Source: Osmia lignaria lignaria
Taxonomy: Eukaryota; Arthropoda; Insecta; Hymenoptera; Megachilidae
Assembly: GCF_051020975.1 (NCBI RefSeq)
Contig: NC_135040.1
Coordinates: 5,263,501 to 5,327,500 of the forward strand
Reading direction: 5' to 3'
DNA: 64,000 nucleotides
This document shows, in pieces, positions 13,801 through 25,800 of this stretch. The notes under the pieces are model-generated. The model was not told the DNA's origin, ran no database searches, and saw only the letters and a list, made by a program, of their open reading frames with translations. The position numbers and the translations under genes are program-made. How positions within the stretch are numbered: position 1 is the stretch's first letter; every line of letters starts with the position of its first letter.

Positions 13801-16800
13801 ATGAAAAGTATTTTCAACGGTGTCTGACTGTTAAACCGCTGGAAGTTTCTTTTCGTAGGTTCGAGTCCGCTCAGACTCAATCTTTTTTTTTTTGGAAATA
13901 CATTATTTCAAACTTATCCAGTTTTTTCAAACTACTTATCCAGAATTGTTAAAGAAGATGAAAAAGTGCTGTCCTCTGATCATAAGAAGCCTCGCAGGAT
14001 GGCAGATGGGCAAGAGCGGTATTAAGCACAATTAGATATTGAGGATATCTTACGAATATCTGAAAAGTCCTACGAATGCCTGAAATACGTCCTGTAAATA
14101 TCCTATGTTAGAAAACGGGATGTTTAAAGATGTCGTACCGATATCCGACACATGCTTTACAGACGTTTTAAAGATGTCTTATGAATGCCCTAAAGATATC
14201 TTATGAATGCCCTAAAGATATCTTACAAACGCCCTAAAGATATCTTACAAACGCCCTAAAGATATCTTACATATACCCTACAGATGTCTTATAAATGCTG
14301 TTTAATTAAAATACAATCGTTTTTAGTATAATAATATTTTATTAAAAATATACAAAGTATTCGTTTAAAATTGTTTCGCAATTACATTTTTTCTATCGAA
14401 AGCTCTTCTTAACCAATTTTGGATTAATACCTCCATTGTCCTTTTACTATCGGAATCTAAATTATTAAAAGAATCAATATTCTATGAAAGATTTTCAGAA
14501 AGTAATGAAAATATATTAAAAAATAATAACAACGAAATAATAATCACTTTATTTACTTACGCTCTTTTTGAATAATCAAAATCCAACAAACAGCAAATAG
14601 TTAATACTGCACGACACACAAAGCGAAATACAAACTTCAACGACTCGCAGGAAACTGACCAGACTTGTACTGACCGTCTTCTTTATAACACCCCGACTTG
14701 GAGGGCCTCCAGAGGTCCTCCTCCTTTCTCACCAGCCATCGATGGACATCTGGATTGCCCTTTTTTGCAATGATTTCTTCGACCACTGTCGGTACTATGG
14801 TCAAGCGGCGGTTATATGTATAAGAAAAGGTTGCTTAAAACGCGAAAACGCGAAAAAAAGCGAATACTTGAATGCTTCGTAGCTTTTGAACGGATCGCGA
14901 CCGCCACTTTTTTCAAGGCCAACGTTACTCAGGGTCATAACAACATATGTCAAGGTCAAGGTCATCGGCGACTGGGGTCTTTTTGTGCAAAATTACCTTA
15001 ATTTCTTATTTCTAATTTGGTACTATTTTTTTCAAGTAATATTTTTTAAGGTATAAAACTTTATTGTTTAAAAATTGATAGATTTAACTTTAATTAAGAT
15101 ACTTTTGGATACGTTTCATGGATTTCGAGTTATGATTGATCCGGTTTGACCGTCCACGGATTAAGGTTTAAAAGGCTGTCAAAAGTTTTTACTGCTTCTA
15201 ATCTAATTATCTTCTAATCTAATGAGGGGGCTAGTTATCAGTTGGAGTAAATCAATATGAAATTGATTAATTCTGAATGATTCGTAGCTTTGAAAAGAAT
15301 AACAAATTTTTTGGAATATGTTGCATTAAAAAAGTTACATTATGTAGGTAGTTGCTGGAAATTCTGTCAATAAATTGACTATTTTGCCGGTAACAATCTA
15401 ATAGAAAATGATATTCTTCCACAACTAAATTACAAAAATTGATTTCATGCAATAATTTTCTTACAAATAATTGAGCGTTTCAAATGTCAAATTACAAAAC
15501 TTAATTTTCTACAGATTACGGTGGTGAAATATTTTCTCTATGTTTATAGCACCCTTAATGTGTTCATATCTTATTTTTCATTTTCCAATCTTCTGAAATT
15601 AATTAATTTGATTTTTGAGAAGCTCAATTAATTATCTATTATCTATTTTAAAAATAATAAGGCAACCCTTACCAATATCTGCAATGAGATCTACTGCATA
15701 GAAAACAATAACATATGTTCCACTGATTAGTTGCAGTAAATTAAAGACATTAATGATTGTTAAAGGTTTTAAAACACTTGGATCAAGAATGGTAGAAATT
15801 GCTGCCGAAGCTTGTTCAGCCAATGACATGTTTAAATCCATTCGTGCTAAATCCGTTTTTGCTCGTGCTTCTAAAATTGCTATCTCAGTATTAACCTGTC
15901 AAAGAAAACATTATTTTAGTCAGTTTGCTCGATAAATGCTTTTCCAAGCACATGAATATAACTGTTTTAAAATTACCGTACTTTAATTAACTAATAAAAA
16001 ATGGAAAACAATCATGGGGACTGTCGACAGAAGTGAAAACTTAAAACTATGTAATAACAGTGGTTTTTTTTGAATTTTCAAATTAATTGTAGTATCAAAA
16101 ATTAAAATTTCATAATTTGTAAATTAAGATTATTAACATTAGTCTGGTTCTCACATTTATCGGCACTATGAACAACAATTATATACATTTTTATTCTAAA
16201 AAGGCTTATACAATAGGCTTATGGTAACTAAAATAAGAAACAAAAATGTTTGGTTGAAATTTATATAAATATCGTGTAAATTTTGAACAACTTTTTCCTA
16301 TACTCGAACTTAGTTTTCGAGATATTTTCGAAAAATTGTCGAAACTAATGCTTTGAATTCTACCTGTTCGTGTGCGTCCGTGTTACATCTTACGCATTAG
16401 TGTGCGTTCGTTGCTTTTCTACTATTTCTGCAGGCAACAGCATGACGACTGATGATCAACATATACCTTGTGTATGTTAGCGTCAACACGTGTGCAAGGG
16501 CTGACACGTGGCAGGGTCAATGCATTTGGGGCTTTGATCTGCTTTTCAAGGATTTCTTAGGATTCTTTAGGCTATCGATACCCCGCGCCATATGTCCGTC
16601 ATCGGACTTGAGCCAGCGGTAGTTGATACTTGAGGTGCGACGAATTCTAAGAGTCGCGAATGTTTTGTTTATGGAACGGCGATAGAGAGTTCGATCGCCG
16701 ATCCTCGAAGGGACGCGCGTGTGGCCGATGACCCGAAGTCATGGTGCTGTGTAACGACACGATAAGATTAGTCCTGGACCCTGGATACTGAATCCTCCGT

Positions 16801-19800
16801 GATTCAGCTCGTCTAACAACAAACCGATGACGATGGGCTTCAGACCCTTGAATCACGCCTCTGACGAAGAATGACCCCTGGACCCAGCACGAAAGGACTT
16901 TCTACCCCTGAACCAACGACTCTGTATATAAGGATCATAACTCCCATTGTACAAGTTCAGTTCAGTAAAAGATTTCCGAAGTGCAGCATCGACCTAGTGT
17001 TGTTTGTATATTTCCTGTCTACCGATCCTTTGAGCGTGACAGCTGCATGGCACGTGTAAAAAGATAAGATTTATCTAGAAGGATCTGGCCACGGAGTGGG
17101 GAAGATCTTGCATCTTCTGGTAGGAGGACCATGAGGAACGACATGGCACTTACCCCAGAACCTTGATCGCGCGAGGAATCAAAAATATTTCTAACATGTA
17201 CTTCTGCACTTCAACGTGTCGTAGCTAGATAATACAAAATGAAATTATACGAATATTTAAACATTTTTTATTTGGACTTGTGTGTGCTGGCTGCCTAACG
17301 GCAACCGGGAATTTAATATAGCCTAACCTGACGAAAACGATATTCTGGTCACCGTTAGGCGACCAGATGCACATAGTGCGATTTAAAATCATTAAAATTA
17401 GTTAAATTTAATTTTTAGCCCCACCCGTTATACATATATGAATATATTGTTTCAAACGTTGCATATATCCAGCCGAGGTGTCGATTCTGGGCATTTAAAC
17501 GTTGCATATATCCAGCCGAGGTGTCGATTCTGGGCATTTAATGTTGCATATATCCAGCCGAGGTGTCGATTCTGGGCGTTTAAACGTTGCATATATCCAG
17601 TCTTGGTATCGATTCTGTGTTCGTACAAATCGTTTGTACCGTACCGCGTTACCTATTCTACGTTCGTACAAATTGTTTGTACCGTGCCGCGATACCTATT
17701 CTACGTTCGTACACAACATGCGACGTGTTGCATGTTGCATGTTGCGTGTTTGATGTATCTTTGGTGTACAGCCTGCCTTATACATATGTAGCCGAGGTGT
17801 CAATTCTATATTGTTTATTTTATTACTATTGTTTATAAATATAATTCAAACTATATCGTGTTTGGTGTTATTTTAATCAGAAAAATCTCACAAATGCGTT
17901 AGTAAAAGTTTCATTAAGAAAAAGTTAAAAATAAAAAAGTTTTATCATTGAATTAGTATTAGTCACACCGATATAACGGTTCGGATCGTATTACACGACT
18001 TCCTCGTCGAGCGTCTCGGTTCGTTTAGGGGGATCCCCCCAAGTGGAGGGGATAGCTATGTTGCATATATCCAGCCAATCTTTCGTTGTATATATCCAGC
18101 TTTTACTGTATAAGAAACAGTAGAGCATCGGCGACTGCATACTGACTCATACACCGGTAGAGACACGTAGGCATACGTAGAATTCAATGTAGTAGTAACA
18201 ATAGTTTTTCACGAATATCTCAGAAACTAAAACTTTCCGTTAATTATGCATAATGAAAAAGTTGTTCAGAATCATGTCCCCGACAACATATTAAAAGGTC
18301 ATTGAAATCGTCCAATCTTGATATTAAAAACTTCCTGTATTTTGCAATAATAATCCCTGGCAATGAAAAAATATGAATGTTTTTTTAACGGGACCAATCG
18401 GGAGACATACTCTACAAGATACAAAAGGTTTCGTTCCGATTCGTTCATCCATCTCGGAGTAATCGGTGAACGAACACAGAAAAAGAAAAATATACTGATC
18501 GAATTGAGTAACCTCCTCCTTTTTCGAAGTCGGTTAAAGATGCATAAATAACCGCAGTCTAATTATTATTATCAACATTTCCTTTTGCATTAAAGTTTAT
18601 GGAAATTTTGTTTTTCTCATAAATAAGTAATACAACAACCTCCATTTGCAGTTCAAATAGATTAATATTATGTTAGTACCGACATTTTTTTCAGAAACAT
18701 TTATTTCTGTAAAGTTTATTTACTTATTTGTTTGTGAAAATTGTTACTATATTGGTAGATATGTATGCATGGTACCTGTTTTGCGTTTCCTCCTCTTAAC
18801 CACAATAAAGCTTTTCTTGCTTCTTCGGGTTTTTTTTGTCTTACAAGCCATGTAGGACTTTCCGGTATCAAGAGTAGAGCACTCAATGCCAAAATAGGAA
18901 GTATAGTACCGCAGAAAGCCACCATATTCCATGCTAAAGTTGCCCCTAAGGCGTATATTATAACGATACCGAGGCAATAAAAAGCAAGTGTGCTTCCTGT
19001 TAGAAATCCGCGTAGTCCTGGATCAGCCATTTCGCCTAACAAGACCTATTAAAATAAATTCCACATTTAAATTAAAACTTAAGAAAAAGAAACATTATTA
19101 CAAATGTCTGATAATTAAAAAAAAGAAAGTATAATCTATCATAGTATTTTGAGTGTTCTTAAAAAATTCAGGATTATACCGTATAGAGTTGTATGTACAA
19201 TGCGAATTTGAACGGCTTTAAAAATATTCATACAGTAAATAATGTACCATTGCAGAATTGAATGAAGCAGCGGGAAAGGTGAATATCATTTGAAATACAA
19301 ACTGTATTAATTCAAAAGATAGTTCTTCAATCTATCACGATTTTAGGCTGATAAACTTAATTCACATGAAAAACAGTTCCAATGTATACATAAAACCTTT
19401 ACACGTACATTGTACATAATTTACATAAAATACTGTATCAGCATTTTCAAATGGTGGACAAAAGATATGAATTAGTTTTTGTCTGCTTCAAATATCTCAA
19501 TTTCTGCAAAGTTAGGATCGCATTGATATTTACTGTCTGTGCCTGAAAGGAGTTCATACGACAGAAGAATGCCGAACTCCGGCTAGCTAAAAAGTCACAG
19601 AGGCAAGGGGAATCGTGCGTTTACACCGCCCAGTTCTTTTCTAATAGGTCCACTGCGCGACGAAATGTGAAAACGAAACTAAATGCGACAAAGTAAGACA
19701 GGGATATCGAATTTTGCTGTGTCTCAGTTTGTCGTATTTTGTTACTAGCTGAACATACCTTTTCTAGAGACTAAAGAAGACATTGTGATACACGTCACAG

Positions 19801-22800
19801 ATTAGAGCGTTAAATGGTTAAACCAAAACTGGCGAGTTTATAAACAATAGAGAAAGAAAAAGATAAAGAATAATATGAAAAGATGAAACAATATTATTCT
19901 GTACCTGAGCTGGTACGGCCATTAAACCTACTGCGAGACCAGAGACAACTCTTCCTATTAAAAGAGTAGGAATGTTCTGGGCAAAACCCATAATGATCCA
20001 TCCAGTACAAAGTGGTACGGCTGTAAGTCGTAAGGAACCACGCCTGCCTATTCCATCCAAGAGTGGACCAGACATTAGAGATCCCACTGGAGTTGCCAGA
20101 CTATGAACCGAAGCTGAAATATAATATATTAAAATCAGTTTAGAATGTTAAATGTTAAAAATTGTATTAAACATTTTTAAATTATACACATTAAATATTA
20201 CGGATTAGTAAAAATCCTCGGTAATTATTTAGATTACGGACGGCAGCTCCGATTTCGATTACAGTAAAAGCTGGATATATGCAACAAACATTGGGACCCA
20301 AACGTTGCATATATCCAGTCGAGGTGTCTAATCTCGGGTTACACCCGATGAGCAGCCAAGCGTGAACGTAGAAAAGGACAGACAGTGGTGGAAAAAGAGA
20401 GGTCCGATGATCAAAGGAAAGAGCCGAAACGTATCGGTGTGACTAATACTAATTCAACTATAAAACTTTTTTATTTTTGACTTTTTTTTACTGAAACTTT
20501 TACTAACGCATTGGTGAAATTTTTCGGATTAAAATGATACCAAACACGATATAGTTTGAATTATAATTACTTGCTAAAATTGATGTTAAAAGTTGGCGAA
20601 AAGCAAAGGAGGATTGGAAATGAAAACCGGTTGCAGTGTCGGCTCGGGTTTCAAACGTTGCATATATCCAGCCGAGGTGTCGATTCTGCGTCCGTACAAA
20701 TCGTTTGTACCGTGTCGCGATACCTATTCTACGTTCGTACAAATCGTTTGTACCGTGCCGCGATATCTATTCTACGTTCGTACACAACATGCGATGTGTT
20801 GCATGTTGCATGTTGCGTGTTTGATGTATCTTTGGTGTACGGCCTGCCTTATACATATGTACAGTTTTATTATTATTTTAATAAATAAATATAATTCAAA
20901 TCATATCGTGTTTGGTACCATTTTAATCAGAAAAATCTCACAAATGCGTTAGTAAATGTTTCATTAAGAAAAAGTTAAAAATAAAAAAGTTTTATCGTTC
21001 AATTAGTATTAGTCACACCGATATTACGATCGGATCATATTACACGGTTTCCTCGCCGAGCGGCTCGGTTCGGCTTAGGGGGATCCCCCCAAGTGGAGGG
21101 GATAGCGATGTTGCATATATCCAGCCAAACTTTTGTTGCATATATCCAGCTTTTACTGTATCCTACTCGCACTCATCTCCTCTCCTTCCTTCAGTTGAAT
21201 TCGCAGAAGTCACCTCCCCAATTAAGCGTCCGTATTCGGTCCCGACTGTGGACGCTTAAGTGGGCACCTCTGTATTTCTAAGAGATTCTAGCAGTACATA
21301 CGTTTGCTCTGAATAAACTTTTTTTAATTTTATTGATACCGAATGTCATATTTTATACAAAGTAATAATAGTAATGCATAACAAATACATATACAACAGA
21401 GAAATTCTAAAATGTATCAGATGCTTTATTCTTACTGGTTTGTTATATGTAAAAGCATAAAATATTTATTTGATCAAGAATATGCGAAAGTTCGCAGTGT
21501 AAATTATTCTGACATGCAAAACGTGACGAAATAATCGATTTTTAATCTTTCCAACTATGGCGCATGAAATAAAAAAGTCTAATCACAAATATCTCACTGT
21601 AAAAATAATTTTTGTATTATATAAGAAAATATGTAAGAGAAGCCAGCGGTAAGTTATAATCGTGGTAAAGATTTGTCCCACGTTTCACGATTTCAGCATC
21701 AGTGGTATGATAATTCCACGTTGTATCTATTATAATAAAGAATTGTGTTTTCAATTACCTTGCCTTTTACATTTCGTATACAAAACAACATAAATAGTCA
21801 ATTCATGCAATAAGAGTTGTAATGTTCAATAAAACCTGCATTTCGCAAGTGCACTGACGAAAAAAGCTATGCAGTCGGCTATATAGAGATGTTTTTCTAA
21901 CTTTACTTGGAACAAAGCTATAGCGTAGCCAAAAATCATTTTATATATTCTTAACGTTTACTATCATTTTTTTAATAATAGTCAGTGTATACATATACAT
22001 ATAATCGTTTCATACGAGCAAAATTAAAAACACATTTCTATAATTATTTGAACAATAGTATAATTTTTTATCTTAAAAAATTTAAAAAATTCAAATTTCG
22101 CAAAGATGTACGTACCTATCCAAGATCCAAGCTCCCTATCAGCATGCATTGTACCATTGTTTTGAGCCAATTGCGGCAAAAGAATGGCACTATAACCAAT
22201 TGGCATTCCACCACCAGCTGCTAATAACAAAACTGCACCAGATACTAAACACTGAAACAGATTTCACGTAACAGACATTTGAAGGAAAAGGTGTATAATA
22301 GTAACACTATTGTGTATCATAAATGTTCAAATACATAATACTTCTATAAAAACATTATAGCACTATAGTTTTGTGAAGTAAATCATGGAAATTCATTTAT
22401 TGCCAGTATATGTGATCTGATCAAGCAATACTGACAAAAAAATGTCTCAAACGATCAGACGATAATCCATTGTAAGAAGTGAAATCATCCTCCACAGTTT
22501 GATCCCTTAAAAACTAACTCGGTAACTGTAGGAGATAGGAAATTTTTATTTTAGATTTTAACGTATTAAAATAATAAAAAAGCAAAGATTGACCAGTACC
22601 GTCCAACAATTACTGAGTTAGCTTTTAAGAGGTCAAACTTTTGAGGGTAATTTCACTTTTTACAACTGACAATGAGTTATCGCAATTAAAAAAAAATACA
22701 AAACTGTTATGAGAGGTTGTTAGATGGCGTATTTGGCGATAAGAGTGTGGGAGTTATGCAGTGTGTCCCACCTCAAGTGTTATAATTCCGTTATTCCGTA

Positions 22801-25800
22801 ACCATTAATGATACAAAAAATTGTTGATATGGGAATTGCAGGGTAAAAGGAGGCCTATGTTTTGGCCGAAGTGAAAAATCTTTTGCATTATTAGTTTAAG
22901 AGATATGATGGTCAAGTTTCGTTTTTCAAATGGAACTATATATTTTTCTTTAGTTCATGTGGTAGTGCTTCTCAAGACGAATTTATTAAGCTTTAATGTA
23001 TACACTCGATTTTAATTAGTTTTCAAGATACAACGTTTACAAATTTCCTGATTTTCAGTAGATGCGACTCGGTTTGAGTGGCAAGTTGTAAAGGTGGCCC
23101 TACTCAGTCCCTTTTCGCTAAGTTTTGACTGCGGCCCGCCTGGATTTTTCACAGCGCCCCATTTGTTTATTTCAAAATGATAAGGGAAGACGCTGCATGC
23201 GTTTGATGAGGTAGTTTTTTATTTGTAAGAATATTTGTAAATGTTGAATAAACACAAAATAGGAGTACAAAAAAGAAATCTATTCATATTTTATCGTTAT
23301 TTTTACATAATTCTTTTCAAAAATGTTAGTTTTAAAATGATTTTTAGGTGCGATTTCCTCAAAATACAAAAATAAAAACTATTTGTGTAATTCTTTTGCA
23401 TTTGTACACGTAATTCATTATTTATATTCTTCTTTTGTGTGATAATGAAGAAAACAATCGCCAATATGTAGCCCTGGTTTACGATCGTAAGTGAAAATTG
23501 AAAAGGAAATCCTCTGCGGTGTTTCTTCACTGTGTTCATCTGAATAATTTAGGGGTACCGTTTTTCATTTCCTCGTATAAACCTCACTAATGCTACTGTC
23601 AGAATCACTAACATCACTTTGTAATTCTTCAACATAAAATTCATCATCACTAGTGTCTATTTTTTCATTCATTTTTGTAGTTTTTATTTAACTTTATACA
23701 GTAAAAGCTGGATATATGCAACAAACGTTTGGCTGGATATATGCAACATCGCTATCCCCTCCACTTGGGGGGATCCCCCTAAGCCGAACCAAGCCGCTCG
23801 GCGAGGAAACCGTGTAATATGATCCGACCGTAATATCGGTGTGACTAATACTAATTGAACGATAAAACTTTTTTATTTTTAACTTTTTCTAACGCATTTG
23901 TGAGATTTTTCTGATTAAAATGGTACCAAACACGATATAGTCTGAATTATAATTGTCGCCCAAGGGTATTTGTAAAATATTTTAAATTTTTGTATGTTAA
24001 ATTCCATTTTTAAACTTAAAATATCTCGTAAGTTACTGATTCGTTAAACATTATGTTGCTGTTTCAGTATGTAACAACAAAAGTATGTTGTTAATACTTT
24101 TCCACGCAAAATGCTCTGAATAATCAACCTATCTAACAATAACAAAAAAAACTGCACTATTCTGGTTAAATAAAGAAAGTTGCCTTTGAGACTTTTCTAG
24201 CACATTCACCTATAGCGTAGTTGTGTATATGGTAAATATTGTTTTTTCCGAACAAAATATTTTTGCTCAACTGTGTTTTTTTTGTATCTCTCTTTTTAAG
24301 GAAAACTCAATTGGCCACTTAATAAGAATCAATCTGTATAATAAACAAACGATATCTATATTTTTGTTAACTATAAACTGTAATTCAATATAGAATAATA
24401 CACACATTTTACTTGTATATCTTCTTAAAATAGAAAAAACTATACTGGTGTCTGAATATTTTTGTGATCGACTGTAAATATTGTAAAGGAATATTTCTTT
24501 TCTGTTCACTATCAAAACTGGTCTGTTTCTACTTTGTCCTTTTATTATACAATATTTTGCGTAATCTGTATTGCAATAGAATCAACATAAAGATGCATGC
24601 TTTTCTTGTAACTCTAATTTTAATATTATATAGGTTCTATTTTATCCTCACCTGTGCAAATACACCTTTGGAATTTGATGAGAATCGTGTTACTATGTTT
24701 CTGTCATCAAAAATATTGCCTTTATCATCAGTGTTGTTGTTTTCAATATCCTCGCAAATATTATCGACTTTAGTCACTTCTACATAATCAACCGTATCGC
24801 ATCTAAGCATCCGGCTCTCTTCGCTAAAAATATTTAATAAAAGTAATAAAAATTAATGAATTAGTTTTAATCGTAGTAAAGATCGTTATATGGTAATGTA
24901 CAATTTTACTTATTAACCCTTTAAGGACGGAGCATTTTTAAACTTACACAGAGTATTACTAATTTAAAGTAAAATAAGTAATCATTTCATCCTTCAAAGT
25001 ATACTATATATTATAAATCTTTACTGTCTACACATATACAGTGGTATCTCGGTATACGAACTTAATCCGTTCTTGATATTTGGACTTATACCGAAGAGGA
25101 CATATACCAAACCAATCTTTCCCATAAAAAGTAATGTAAAAATGATTAACCCGCTCTCATGTAAAAAGAAACTTCTATTGATATTGTACCTACATTAATG
25201 GGGTTGGAAAATAATTTAAACACTGTTTATGTCATGAACAGCATTTAAACGATTTCCTAGAAGTTTATAAAAAATATTCGCTAGTTTATTTAACATAATT
25301 AATTTGTAAAATATAAATATAACTTAATGATAGATTCTAAATTAACAAACCAAATGGAATAAATTTTATTGCCTCCTGTTTTGCGGTTATAGTTTGTTAT
25401 ATGATATCTTTACTTGCTTACTATCCTTACTATTTTAAAAAGTTTTAATTGTTTTAGAGCTTTAAATTCCGGCCAAAAATGCGTACTCGATCTCTTAAAA
25501 GCATTTTAAGAGTTTAACTAACTTCGATTCGAATTCCCAGTCTTGAAAAACTTCGATTCGTTTCCAAGTGTAAATTCGAAAACCCATCACTATTGATCAC
25601 TTTTATTTCTGTTTCTAATTAACATCTACATAAACTGTGTTTTTATTACTTTTGCTTGTTGAATTCACGAAGCTTTTATATCTTGAATGCAAGAGGTGTA
25701 CAACACCACAAAAAAAAAAAATCGAATGCATAGTAGGTATTTGAATTAAGTACATCAAGTTTGCAAAGGAACTTGTATTACTAAAATTGCCACAACGTAA

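Larger units (their letters stand above)
16270..18330. repeat. R1-family foldback copy split by two insertions
   Basis: The left arm (about 16270-16420) carries the R1 landmarks in plus sense and the right arm (about 18180-18330) carries them inverted. Between them, a solo LTR occupies 16475-17196 and a Tigger-like copy occupies 17440-18108. The remaining middle (ATTAAAATTAGTTAAATTTA, CCCGTTATA) matches the centre of the intact foldback at 56433-57020. All lies in transporter intron. Confidence 0.65.

Noticed and set aside
13815..13885. tRNA-like fragment (GTTAAACCGCTGG ... GGTTCGAGTCC)
   Set aside because: B-box-like sequence is present but the anticodon arm and proper acceptor stem are missing. 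Not a tRNA gene. At best a relic.
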